Assembly (NCBI GenBank): GCA_946811185.2
Contig: OX328108.1
Coordinates: 4,177,501 to 4,241,500 of the forward strand
Direction of reading: 5' to 3'
From: Hippopus hippopus
Lineage: Eukaryota; Mollusca; Bivalvia; Cardiida; Cardiidae
DNA length: 64,000 bases
Shown here: piece by piece, positions 41,113 to 50,800 of the stretch
Numbering within the stretch: the first letter of the stretch is position 1
How the letters are laid out: every line of letters begins with the position of its first letter
Made by a program: the position numbers and the translations under genes
The notes under the pieces: generated by a model
Database searches by the model: none
Seen by the model: the letters and a program-made list of their open reading frames with translations, nothing else
What the model was told of the DNA's origin: nothing

Positions 41113-41121
41113 AATACTACT

Positions 41122-41127
41122 AACAAG
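41122..41127. repeat. 6-bp target site duplication, right of element 1
   Basis: AACAAG, identical to 22960..22965. Confidence 0.92.
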
Positions 41128-41375
41128 ACAACAAAAATGTATACTTGTCCAAATTCAAAGCATTATGCTGACGACAATTTGAGTGTGATTCAACGAATGG
41201 AATTTGTCTTTGATAGACTAGAAAACAATGAGCGTTAATGAGAAGATGCTTGTTATTATCAATTTTTATTTTATTTTTTTTTAATCGTATCGTAAAAAGT
41301 TTAGGGTCGGCAGCATTTTCTAGGTAGGGTCGGGAAACCCTAACCACAGATGTTTTTTTTTTTTTTTTTTTCATA

Positions 41376-41580
41376 GGCCTCGTCATTGCAACAGGATTCG
41401 TTCCTCTCCCACCACTGACCATTGTTTCGACAATGGTTATTTGGGGAAGCAGCCAGTGTCTTGGAAAGAATATTTTGTAGAGTACTGGTAAAAAAAATCC
41501 AGGAAATCATGGATAGGTGCACTGGCTGCCACGATATAACTGAAATAATGTTCAAAACGGAATTAAACAACTTACAACGA
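41376..41580 (+). repeat. SINE fragment without head
   Basis: It follows the body and 3' end of the SINE at 20105 (GATTCGTTCCTCTCCCACCA, GGGAAGCAGCCAGTG, ATAACTGAAATAATGTTCAAA). A T run at about 41347..41370 precedes it. The tRNA-like head is absent. Confidence 0.75.
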
Positions 41581-43037
41581 TACGATTTCTGAGAAGGACG
41601 TGTTAAATTTTGAAAATGTTCCAGACACTATGCACTGAATTCAAAGAGGAAATGTCACTTTTCCTCTGTATGTGCCGTAAGTTTTTTGTTGTATAATGTA
41701 TATAAAATACAGTTTATCTGTTGGAATGCATCAAGTTGATTCAATATGCTTTCTACATAAATCAAAGTTATCTATTGGGAAAAAATATCTTCATATCGGA
41801 CAGTGCAGATCCAAGATCAGACAGCACGTTCTATATACTATAGTCTTATTTTGATCTATACTGGCCGCAAAAGCGCCGGGAGTCACTCTTAGCAGCATAA
41901 CCTTTTACTACACAATCCCGAGTTTTAACGACCCTGGGAAAGAAAGCTTTTGAAAACGTGGGAAAAGCAGAAAATGTTGGTAACTAGCTGTTTCTCCTTT
42001 TCCTACAATGTTTTATACCCTTCACCGACAAATTTCATCATTGGAGCAACACTTAATTTGTTGTCTGCAAATGCTTTGAGTTTGGACACGTCAAAAGTTT
42101 TGTTTTGCTGTAAAGAGTTAAGGGTTAACTTTTGAAATAATCGGAAAACTATGCATTGAAGAGAAAATGTAACTTTTCCCTCTCTATGTGTTATACTTTT
42201 TTGGTTGTATAATACATATAATATACAGGTTATGTGTTGGAGCAAACCAATTTGATACCATATAATTTATACATAAACACTTTCACTACTGAATAAATAA
42301 ATCACATTTTCTCAATGGCTACAAATACAGTTCCAGTGGAAGATAAAAAAAAGCTGAGTTATAATCTAGAATTAAGTAGTGGACAGCGTAGATCATCAGT
42401 CAGACTGCACGTTCTGTGCAGTCTTATCTTGATCTGCAATGTTCACAAAATGCTTCTGGTGTCGTCTATGGTATTGAAAGAATTAAACCTGTGATGCATG
42501 TCTGTCGATGCCACTTTGACATCTGACAACAGTTTGGAAAACTTGAAAGATACTAAATATGCAAGATTGTGATAAGCACATGTATAGTGTTGGAATTCTC
42601 ATGGAAACACTTCTTAGCTCTTTACCAAATATCAAAATATTAGATTGGTCCAAATTAAAAGAATTTGCAGACGACAAATTAAATGTAGTTTAAACAATGA
42701 TTTCTGACCTTGACAATGTAGAAAACATGGGAAAGCGAGATAATGCTGGTTCCCAGCATTTTCTTTTTTTCCCACATTTGTTTTCAAATGCCTTTTTTCT
42801 GAAGGTGGTTAAAACCTAGGATTTTGTGGCAAGGCGTTAACTCATTATCAGACGAACAAAATTTTGGACTTAATCAAATTAAGATCATTTGCAGGTGATA
42901 AATATAATGTTGGAAATGTGATGAGTCGTTTTTGATAGGGAAGAAAACATTGTGAGAAAGGAAAAAATGCTTAATACCAGCGTATTCTCCTTTTCCCAAA
43001 ATGTTTTCAAAGGGCCTCTTTCTCAGGGTTGCATAAA
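41581..43037. other. host non-coding DNA with three palindromic repeat copies
   Basis: No gene is supported. Copies of the host hairpin repeat lie at about 41935..42015, 42715..42795 and 42945..43015 (GAGAAAGG..ATGCT centre, CCAAAATGTTTTC end). The copy at 41.9 kb continues into the AAATTTCATCATTGGAGCAA and GTAAAGAGTTAA tail shared with the start of the window. Confidence 0.6.
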
Positions 43038-43043
43038 CTAGGG
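43038..43043. repeat. 6-bp target site duplication, left of element 2
   Basis: CTAGGG before the AGTAGTAT tip; it recurs at 56268..56273. Confidence 0.92.
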
Positions 43044-43052
43044 AGTAGTATA

Positions 43053-43106
43053 GGGAGTCTCTTTGGACGTCTGACAGGCCTGGTCAGACGTCCAAAGAGA
43101 CGTCCC
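43053..43106. promoter_or_regulatory. hairpin at the left tip of element 2
   Basis: GGGAGTCTCTTTGGACGTC.. pairs with GAC..GTCCAAAGAGACGTCCC over 23 bp with one bulged C. The loop is AGGCCTG. Like element 1 it lies 9 bases from the tip and is followed by three or four CCTACCCT iterons (43132..43202). The stem sequence itself is unrelated to that of element 1. Confidence 0.78.
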
Positions 43107-43299
43107 TGAGAGCCCTACGTTGCCTACCCTACAGAGAGTTTGTCCCCAGTTTCCCTACCCTGAAAGAATTTGTATTTTTATAATACCCAGTCTGCCTACC
43201 CTGAGTGGAATTTTTCTGCAAAAAAAGGGAAAAGTAAGGGAAAGTAAAGGGTAAGTAACGATCAAAAATGATTTTCTATTGTCAAGCTTCTTTTCTCTC

Positions 43300-43520
43300 T
43301 AAAAGCCTGATCACTGAGTTGGACTTAGTTTTTTCACCCTATGGATGATTTTTCTCTCTCTAAAAGCCTGATCACTGAGTTGGACTTAGACTTTTTTCTG
43401 CATCTATGAATGATTTCTCTAAAAGACTGAGCGCTGAGTTGGACTTAGTCTTTTTTCTGCAATTATGAATGATTTCTCTAAAAGACTGAGCGCTGGGTTG
43501 GACTTAGTCTTTTTCTGAGT
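43300..43520. repeat. ~57-bp spacer repeats, outer block
   Basis: About four units of the form CTAAAAGCCTGATCACTGAG, TTGGACTTAG, a T-rich run, then CTATGAATGATTT. A single related unit is at 23097..23125 in element 1. Long frames across this block are artefacts. Confidence 0.75.
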
Positions 43521-43651
43521 TTTTTTACTCTTTGGAGTGTAACTCTCTGGAGTGTAACTCTTTGGAGTGTAACTCTTCTAAAAAGAAAGAAGTTTGACAA
43601 TTTGAAGAAATGACAATTTTGAAGAAAGATAGAACTTTCGTGGTAATGGTT

Positions 43652-44161
43652 AGTCCTGAAAAGGACTGTTGGGTTAGCTCTGAAAAGAGCTGTGACAATT
43701 TGAAGAAATGACAACTTGAAGATAGAACTTTCGTCTGACAGCTTGAAGATAGAACTTTCGTCTGGCATCTTGAAGATAGATCTTTCGTGGTAATGGTTAG
43801 TCCTGAAAAGGACTGTTGGGTTAGCTCTGAAAAGAGCTGTGACAATTTGAAGAAATGACAACTTGAAGATAGAACTTTCGTCTGACAGCTTGAAGATAGA
43901 ACTTTCGTCTGGCATCTTGAAGATAGATCTTTCGTGGTAGATGGTTGGTCCTGAAAAGGACTGTTGGGTTAGCTCTGAAAAGAGCTGTGACAATTTGAAG
44001 AAATGACAACTTGAAGATAGAACTTTCGTCTGACAACTTGAAGATAGAACTTTCGTCTGACAATTTGAAGAAATGACAATTTGAAGAAAGATAGAACTTA
44101 TGTCTGACAATTTGAAGAAAGGTAGAACTTTCGTGGTAGATGGTTAGCCCTGAAAAGGGCT
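43652..44161 (-). terminator. array of histone-like stem-loops, left arm
   Basis: Seven hairpins on the minus strand: AGTCC-type at 43652..43667, 43799..43814 and 43948..43961 (last one shortened), AGCTC-type at 43676..43691, 43823..43838 and 43971..43986, and AGCCC-type at 44146..44161. They belong to a ~147-bp tandem unit that also holds GAAAGTTCTATCTTCAAG-type purine elements. Only the innermost hairpin lies directly below a gene (the 72-residue one). Confidence 0.78.
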
Positions 44162-44203
44162 GTTGGGTGTCCCTAAAAAGGACCTGGTTTGGAGGTTGTG
44201 TTT

Positions 44204-44422
44204 TTAAGCACAACCTCCAACCTTTCTGCAGGCTGGGCAGCTACTCGCTGCCCGCCTCTTCAATCTCTTTAGCTGTTGTGCGTCCAAATCAAACTTTAAT
44301 GAGAACGGTGGCTCGTTGTCATCGTCCCAACTTTCAGATTGTGGCACAACAAACTCCTTCTTCTTCTTTACCGAAAGTTCTGCAATCTGCCAGAAATCCA
44401 TATCTTTAAGCGCACACTCCAT
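44204..44422 (-). CDS. 72-residue accessory protein with C-terminal Cys motif, left copy
   Basis: Matches the C-terminal 60 residues of the 97-residue gene of element 1: acidic SWDDDNEPPFSLKF, LKRLKRR, then CPACRKVGGCA at the end. The N-terminus (MECALKDMDFWQIAEL) differs and has no coiled coil. It lies wholly in the inverted repeat, so an identical copy is at 54888..55106. It has an E2F-CRE-TATA promoter and a stem-loop after the stop. The function is unknown. Confidence 0.72.
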   Translation of the reverse strand: MECALKDMDFWQIAELSVKKKKEFVVPQSESWDDDNEPPFSLKFDLDAQQLKRLKRRAASSCPACRKVGGCA

Positions 44423-44471
44423 CTTGCATCGACTCGAAGAAATGAACGATATGCGGGAAATAACGCTGGGT

Positions 44472-44539
44472 TTTATAGCTTTTCAGACGGATTGAACTAG
44501 TTGACCCATGACGTCATTTTCTCCTATGTTTTTCCCGCG
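44472..44539 (-). promoter_or_regulatory. E2F-CRE-TATA promoter of left 72-residue gene
   Basis: On the minus strand: CGCGGGAAA (44531..44539), TGACGTCA (44509..44516), TATAAA (44472..44477). CCAATCAGAAT lies further upstream (44578..44588). Confidence 0.77.
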
Positions 44540-44741
44540 TTGGCGTTTCATGCTGTTTTGGCTCCAAATTAATGTTATCCAATCAGAATCAGCGTTTTAT
44601 TTCTAATACTAAATGTTTTATTGTTGACCAATCTATAGTTTTGTTACATTTTCTTGTTCGGGTTAGAAAAAACTAGAGTTTGACTATCCTATGACTTTTT
44701 TGATTATGAGTCTTCTGACAAAAAATGAAAAGAAAGATATT

Positions 44742-44936
44742 TTATTGAAGATGGTTAACACTGAAAAGGGCTGTTTTTGTACAGAATACATTTTTTATCC
44801 TCCCCCTCTTTCTTTCGATGGATTCCATTCTATTTAGCATTTTTATTAGATGGACAATTTCATACCTGATATATCTGAAACGTTCTCTTTCTTCTAACCA
44901 GAAGAGCAATGAGAGAAAAAATGTCAATCCAAACAT
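44742..44936 (-). CDS. small protein with hydrophobic N-terminus, extended frame, left copy
   Basis: Residues 1-45 match the 46-residue gene of element 1. A one-base insertion in a G run removes the original stop, and the frame runs on for ~19 codons through a degraded stem-loop (44757..44772). The tail is therefore probably not a selected sequence. The right arm copy is 54374..54568. Confidence 0.5.
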   Translation of the reverse strand: MFGLTFFLSLLFWLEERERFRYIRYEIVHLIKMLNRMESIERKRGRIKNVFCTKTALFSVNHLQ

Positions 44937-45039
44937 TGTGGGATACTGACCCAGCTTTTACGAAAAGTTAATGGTGAATGAGAAAAAATTAATCAAGAGT
45001 TTAGTGTTTTATATGTGTAATGGATCACTTTTTAGTTTT

Positions 45040-45640
45040 TATCCTATGAATGATTTTTTCTCTCTAAAAGACTGAATACTGAGTTGGACTTAGTTTTTTT
45101 ATCCTATGAATGATTTTTTCTCTCTAAAAGACTGAATACTGAGTTGGACTTAGTTTTTTTCTGCATCTATGAATGATTTTTTCTCTAAAAAAGCCTGAGC
45201 ACTCAGTTGGACTTAGACTTTTTTCTGTATCTATGGATGATTTTTCTCTCTAAAAGCCTGAGCATTGAGTTGAACTTAGTTTTTTTCTTCACGTATGAAT
45301 GATTTCTCTTTCTAAATGTCTGACCATTGAGTTGAACTTAGTTTTTTTCATCCTATGAATGAATTCTCTTTTCAAAATGCCTAACCATTGGGTTGGACTT
45401 AGACTTTTTTACCCTATGAATGATTTTCTTTCTAAAAGACTGATCATTGAGTTGAACTTAGTTTTTTTCACCCTATGAATGATTTCTCTTTCTAAAAGCC
45501 TGACCATTGAGTTGGACTTAGTTTTTTACCCATATGCTATTAAGATTGCTTTATTGTTTACTTTTATTCACTACTTAGCCTTTAAGTGGTTTCTCTTTCT
45601 AAATGCCTGATCATTGAGTTGGACTTAGTCTTTTTCTGAG
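45040..45640. repeat. ~57-bp spacer repeats, inner block
   Basis: About ten units of the TTGGACTTAG..CTATGAATGATTT repeat. Near 45525..45620 a unit is interrupted by ~90 bp that the right arm lacks. No gene is present. Confidence 0.75.
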
Positions 45641-45756
45641 TTTTTTACTGTTTGGAGTGTAACTCTTTGGAGTGTAACTCTTCTAAAAAGAAAGAAGTTT
45701 GACAATTTGAAGAAATGACAATTTGAAGAAAGATAGATCTTTTGTGGTAAATGGTT

Positions 45757-45902
45757 AGTCCTGAAAAGGACTGTTGGGTTAGCTCTGAAAAGAGCTGTGA
45801 CAATTTGAAGAAAGATAGAACTTTCGTTGTAGATGGTTAGTCCTGAAAAGGACTGTTGGGTTAGCTCTGAAAAGAACTGTTGGGTTAGTCCTGAAAAGGA
45901 CT
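45757..45902 (-). terminator. five histone-like stem-loops below the 265-residue gene
   Basis: Minus strand: 45887..45902 (AGTCC type), 45863..45878 (one mismatch), 45839..45854, 45781..45796 and 45757..45772. The first is 24 bases below the stop of the coiled-coil gene. GAAAGTTCTATCTTTC-type purine elements lie between groups. Confidence 0.77.
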
Positions 45903-45925
45903 GTTTTGGAAGCTTTGTTTTTTCT

Positions 45926-46723
45926 CTACCGACAGCTTTTCTTTGGCTTTTTCAGGATCTTGAAATCAACGTGATTATCAATGTTTTTCCCGTATTTGCC
46001 CTGGCCGGCCATTATTGGTGTAATTGGCTTTTGATCAACTCGCTCATTCTTGTGGAGATGGCTATCGTCTTCCTCAGATTTCCGTTTTCTTGGTTGTTTT
46101 CCCTCTGTCTTTGGTTTTTTCGGGATCTTGAAATCAACGTGATTATCAATGTTTTTCCCGTATTTGCCCTGACCTGTCATTATTGGTGTAGTTGACTTTT
46201 GATCAACTCGCTCATTCTTGTGGAGATGGCTATCATCTTCCTCAGATTTCCGTTTTGTTGTTTTTCTTGGTTTTTTTTCCTCTGGTTGTTTTTTCTTTGG
46301 TTGATTTTTCTTCACAACACTTACGATAGAGTCCACTAACTTGTGAAGATTGGTTTTATCAAAGTCAAACTCCACAGGGATCTTCACAGGAGCTGTTGAA
46401 ATGCACTGACCCTTTTGGCGTAGTACCTCGATATTTCTACTGAGCTGTTCAGTACTTGTGCTTAAAGTTTTAATTTCCTCAAAATGCCTGTTTAAAGTCT
46501 CCAGTTGATCTATGATCCGAGTCATCATGCCATCTTGTTTCGAATTTAGCTGCTTTATCTCTTCATAAATGTTGTCCAACACCGTCGATGGATTGATGAT
46601 TGTCGAATTTAACACCGGTGACGAATTGATGATTGTCGAATTTATAACTGATGAAAGAACGTCTCCATTGTTTTCCACTGGTGGGTAGTCGTCCAAGTTG
46701 ATTTCATCTAAGTTGTGCTTCAT
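45926..46723 (-). CDS. accessory coiled-coil, NLS-bearing protein with duplicated tail (265 residues)
   Basis: Homolog of the 198-residue gene of element 1, with the same acidic start (NLDEINLDDYPPVENN), coiled coil (LETLNRHFEEIKTL) and basic end. The ATG at 46721..46723 is chosen by comparison. The C-terminal unit RKSEEDDSHLHKNERVDQK with GQGKYGKNIDNHVDF is present twice in tandem, which accounts for most of the extra length. A 12-residue repeat near the start (INSSPVLNST) adds the rest. It is intact, with TATA at 46835..46840. Likely nuclear; exact role unknown. Confidence 0.7.
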   Translation of the reverse strand: MKHNLDEINLDDYPPVENNGDVLSSVINSTIINSSPVLNSTIINPSTVLDNIYEEIKQLNSKQDGMMTRIIDQLETLNRHFEEIKTLSTSTEQLSRNIEVLRQKGQCISTAPVKIPVEFDFDKTNLHKLVDSIVSVVKKNQPKKKQPEEKKPRKTTKRKSEEDDSHLHKNERVDQKSTTPIMTGQGKYGKNIDNHVDFKIPKKPKTEGKQPRKRKSEEDDSHLHKNERVDQKPITPIMAGQGKYGKNIDNHVDFKILKKPKKSCR

Positions 46724-46834
46724 ATTGAAACTGCTTCCGAATACCGACACTGCTTCCGAATATTGATACCGCTTTCGAAGTGATCGTTAGCTGAGAGTCA
46801 AAGAAATGATGATTGTATGAAAATATCGCTGCGT

Positions 46835-47019
46835 TTTATACGTTTACAGAGGATTGAAAATTTTTAAAGAGCGCGGACCTGACGGGAAACACCAGGATTG
46901 TACTGTGTGACACTGAATTAGGAGTGGTAAAAAACAGCATGAAACGCCGACGCGGGAAAAACATAGGAAAAAATGACGTCATGAGTCAATCAGTTCAATC
47001 CTTCTGTAAAGCTATAAAA
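46835..47019. promoter_or_regulatory. divergent promoter region with E2F, CRE and AP-1 sites
   Basis: Minus TATA at 46835..46840 for the 265-residue gene. Toward the plus-strand 68-residue gene: CGCGGGAAA (46952..46960), TGACGTCA (46975..46982) abutting TGAGTCA (46983..46989), TATAAA (47014..47019). Same layout as 39883..40120 in element 1. Confidence 0.77.
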
Positions 47020-47058
47020 CCGACGATATTTTTTACATAAAATCATATTTGTTCCAGG

Positions 47059-47265
47059 ATGGTTCGAATTCTTGTGTGCACCCACTGTACAAGCAGATGT
47101 CTGATAGAGTGTGGGAAATGTTTTGCCATACTTGAGTATCTTGGACAGAAGCATGACTGTCCAGATCCAGATGAAGGATTTTATGATGATGATGAAGGTT
47201 CGACGATTTGCTGTGAACACTGTGGGTGTGAAATCACCCCAGTGGATCGGGTGGAGGAGTCGTAG
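47059..47265 (+). CDS. Cys-rich accessory protein (68 residues), element 2 copy
   Basis: Close relative of 39636..39842. All the cysteines (CTHCTSRC, ECGKC, KHDC, CCEHCGC) and the acidic middle are kept. The ATG follows the TATA box by 40 bases. A histone-like stem-loop follows the stop. Conservation of an intact frame in both elements supports a real function, which is unknown. Confidence 0.75.
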   Translation: MVRILVCTHCTSRCLIECGKCFAILEYLGQKHDCPDPDEGFYDDDEGSTICCEHCGCEITPVDRVEES

Positions 47266-47297
47266 AGCTAGATGTCAATGTGAAATTCTTCAAAAAA

Positions 47298-47313
47298 AGC
47301 CCTTTTCAGGGCT
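47298..47313 (+). terminator. histone-like 3' stem-loop after the 68-residue gene, element 2
   Basis: AGCCCTTTTCAGGGCT followed by AACCATCTACCACGAAAAGA. Perfect six-base stem, 33 bases below the stop. Confidence 0.82.
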
Positions 47314-47390
47314 AACCATCTACCACGAAAAGATCTTTCTTTCTTCAAAATTGTCTAAAGTAAAAAAGTTAAAAGTAGAAAAAGTCAAAA

Positions 47391-47825
47391 GTCTCTCTTA
47401 TATAGGTCTAGATCTACATGCAGTGAGGAAATATTCCCGTAAAATGGTCTTTACAAGTGTGTGAACCAATAATTATTCCAAGTTATTTTTCTGGACATAA
47501 ATTAACGAAAGTGTCAAGGAACTGTCTTTCTTTTGTTAAGGAAATCAGGGATATTCACCCTATTTCACATGTACAAATCTACGAAAGAAAAAATGCTTTC
47601 TACTTTTGACGACGCTCAAAATTCAAACTCACACCTTTTTTATATTAGTTAAGCGTATAGAGGTATTTATAAAAAAGCTTTACTAGACGCTGACGTAGTG
47701 TACCTCTGCCCAATGGTCTATTTATAGCAACAGACGCTAGCATATTGTGATCTAAGCCCCTGTCACACTAAACGGCGTTTCCACTGAGTTGGCACGGTGT
47801 TGTTTAAGTTCCCAGAGTACCAACA
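47391..47825. other. host-derived patch inside element 2
   Basis: Similarity to element 1 stops at about 47390 (matching 39510 there). The next ~225 bp match the host repeat at 4514..4745, and the rest to 47823 is unmatched in the window. This replaces the zinc-knuckle gene, the 96-residue gene and the polymerase start. Confidence 0.75.
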
Positions 47826-47881
47826 AAGGTTTTCGTTTTGATTTCTGAACAATAGATTGAAATGCTCGAATCAAAGTTTTT
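47824..47881 (-). pseudogene. 57-base inverted scrap of integrase gene
   Basis: Matches 30589..30646 of element 1 with one or two changes, but in inverted orientation with respect to the polymerase. It joins polymerase sequence within a shared TCAAAGTTTTT-like phrase, so microhomology-guided joining is likely. Confidence 0.8.
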
Positions 47882-50800
47882 TGCCCAGAAGAAAAAATCC
47901 ATTATTCAAATTGGCAATCATGACCAACTATGTTTTGCAAGAGCCGTTGTTGTGGGAATTTGCTATAGTGAACGTGAAAACACCGGAGCATGGAATAGAA
48001 AATGGGATCGTATTTGTCGTTCAAACCGCCCTCTTCAAAAGACTGAAGCTGAGAAATTGTTGAATGAAGCTGGAGTTTCACCAACACAACCTGTAGGAAT
48101 TGACGAATACAAAAAATTCAAGCATTCTTGTATGAAAAAGGCTATGTCATTAAAGTTCATCAACAGCATTCAAAAGTGGAAAAAAAAAATTGAACATCCA
48201 GAAGTGAAAACCAATAGTAAGATCATACATTTGTACTTTTATCAAAACCATTATGACTACATCAAATCTATCAAAGGTTTTTTTGTTGTGGATATTATTG
48301 TGAGTTCTGTGATGTGGGTTACTCTCACCGGGAAAGTCATGCTTGTTCAATTATCTGCAAAGGTTGTTACCGCAAAGGAAAATGTCCATCAGATTCAAAA
48401 GAATATGTTTGCAGTTATTGCAGTAGACGATTTTTTAGTGCTGAATGCTTTGAAAATCACAGAATTGTTCAAGGTAGAGAAAAGAAATCCATTTGTGAAT
48501 TAGTGAAACTCTGTTCGAAATGTGGTGTGCAATATCTTGTCAGAAAGAAAAATCATGTTTGCAATGGAAAGAAAAGGTGTCATATCTGTAAGAAAATTTT
48601 TAACTTTTCTCATCGATGCTATATTCAGCCTTACCAAAGTAAGTTGAACCATGACAGCGATGACGAGACGAGTTCTTCTGTAGTCAAAAAACCACAGTTT
48701 ATTTTCTTTGATTTTAAATGCAAACAAGACACAGGTGTACACATCCCGAATTATTGTATTGCACACAGAGCATGTGATGAATGTATCGATAAATCACTTG
48801 ATTTTCATTGTTCTACATGCAGTGAATTTGAAGAGGGTAGGGAAGTTATTTTTCAAGGTGAAGAAACTTTGAGTCAATTTTGCAAGTGGCTCTTTTCAAA
48901 ACATCATAAAGGAGTCACGGCTATTGCCCATAATTTCAAAGGTTATGACGGTCAGTTCATTCTTGGCTATATTGTCAAAGTTGGGTTAAAACTTCCAAAA
49001 TTGATCATGAATGGAAACAATATTATAAAGTTAGAACTGAATGGTGTACGTCTGATCGATTCCTTCAATTTCATGAGCTTTGGTTTGGCAAAATTTCCAG
49101 CCATATTTGGTCTTCAAGAAAATGAAAAAAGGTTACTTTCCTCACTGGGGAAATACAGATGAATTTTGGAGTTACATTGGACCTTACTTGGATATGTCTT
49201 ATTACAAACCCGACTCAATGCCTGAAGAGGCTAGGTCAAAATTCATAGTTTGGTATAATGACAAAGTTCAAAAGGGCGAGGAATTCAATTTTCAGAAGGA
49301 GATGGAATTGTACTGTAGGTCAGATGTTGATATCCTTAGACGAGGGTGTGCTGAATTCAGAAAGCTGTTTATCGAACAGGGTGGTATTTGTCCATTTTTA
49401 GAGGCGATCACCATTGCAGATGCCTGTAACAAGGTCTGGCGAAGCAAATATTTGCCAGAAAATCAAATAGCTATCATTTCAAGCAAAGATTCATCCAGAC
49501 GTCGCTTTTCTATGAAAGCGATACGCTGGATTCAAAGCGTAGCTCAGGAAAAAGGTATTAATATTCAGCATGCAAAAAATGGTGGGGAAGTTCAAATCGG
49601 GAGATATAGTGTAGATGGTTTTCACCGTCAATCAAACACTGTTTATGAATTTCTTGGGGATTTGTACCATGGTTGTCCTGTATGCTATACAGATCGAAAA
49701 CAGATCAATCCTATTAATGGTAAATCCATGTCTGAATTGTACAAACGTACTTTTGAACGTATAGCAGATATCAAAGAAATGGGTTATAATGTAGTGTACA
49801 TTTGGGAACACGATTTTGATGCTAAGATGAAGGATAAAGAGTACAAAAAACTCATTGAAAAGTTATATCCACATTTGGACCCTATCGATCCGAGGGATGG
49901 CTTGTCTGGCGGAAGATGTAATGCAATAAAAATTGGTTATGATGTTGATGAAAAAAAAAACAAAAATGAAATCAAGTACATCGATATCTGTTCTCTGTAC
50001 CCTTATGTTTGTAAACACAAATCCTATTCTGTAGGTCAGCCAGAAATTTTGTCTGCTGAGAATATTGACATGAACAATATTCGACTATATGAGGGCTTAA
50101 TCAAATGTAAAGTTTTACCTCCAACTGATTTGTTTCACCCCGTTCTCCCAGTTCACTGTAACAACAAAATGATGTTTCCACTCTGTATGAAATGTGCAGA
50201 AGAAAGTTCAAGCATTTGTAGACATGGTAAAGAAGAGAGGGCTTTGGTCGGAACTTGGGTTACTTTTGAATTATTCAAGGCTCTTGACTGTGGTTATCGA
50301 TTATTGCAAGTGTATGAAATTTGGCATTTCAATTCTGTATCAGATCAGTTCTTTAAACATTATGTGGACAATTTCTTGAAAATTAAGCAAGAAGCCAGTG
50401 GTTATCCAGATTGGTGTCAATCAGACTCAGAAAAAGATCAGTTCGTTTGTGAATATGAGAAGGCGGAAGGTGTTCGTCTTGATCCAAGTTGTATTCAAAG
50501 AAATCCTGGGAGAAGATCATTTGCTAAGATTATGTTGAACTGTCTTTGGGGAAAATTAGCTCAGCGTGAAGAAATGTCCAAGACGGAATACATCAGTGAT
50601 CCATCTAAATATTTTGAATTAGTCACCAATCCCAATTTCATTGTAAAGCATGTAGAAATCTTTGACGAGGACTGTCCATTCATCTTGGTTAACTATGAAT
50701 CAAAGTTGGAACATATTGACACCCACGCTACGGCCAATGTGGTAGTAGGGTCTTACGTAACAGCTTATGCAAGGTTGGAATTGTACAGTGTTCTTGAAAA

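Larger units (their letters stand above)
22966..41121 (-). mobile_element. Polinton/Maverick (adintovirus-like) element 1, 18.2 kb
   Basis: A complete insertion with inverted ends starting AG and a 6-bp target duplication. Inside are the hallmark genes of the group: protein-primed polymerase B, retroviral-type integrase with chromodomain, A32-like packaging ATPase, adenain-like protease, hexon-like major capsid protein and pVI-like protein. A block of small accessory genes sits at each end. Nearly all core genes are on the minus strand. Five genes carry frame or stop lesions (polymerase, integrase, capsid, minor capsid candidate, unknown gene at 33697), so this copy is probably an endogenous relic. 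The clean ends suggest it is not very old. Confidence 0.93.
40857..41121 (-). repeat. right terminal inverted repeat of element 1
   Basis: Inverse of 22966..23250 with a 19-base gap. It includes the two stem-loops that end the 198-residue gene, so the repeat doubles as the gene's 3' region. The tip AGTAGTAT (inverted) ends at 41121 before AACAAG. Confidence 0.92.
43044..45740 (+). repeat. left terminal inverted repeat of element 2
   Basis: Inverse of about 53660..56267, nearly base for base. Positions pair so that they sum to 99310 or 99311 over at least 2.2 kb. The left arm has an extra ~90 bp at about 45525..45620. It contains the tip hairpin, iterons, spacer repeats, stem-loop array, the 72-residue gene and the 46/64-residue gene. 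Confidence 0.92.

Noticed and set aside
43478..44213. Open frames of 106 to 210 codons rich in IVISSNCQ, FKLS and KVLSSS words
   Set aside because: They run through the stem-loop tandem array of the left arm. The same words arise in several frames. Period of the peptide equals the DNA repeat, so these are artefacts. The mirrored frames at 55097..55832 are rejected for the same reason.
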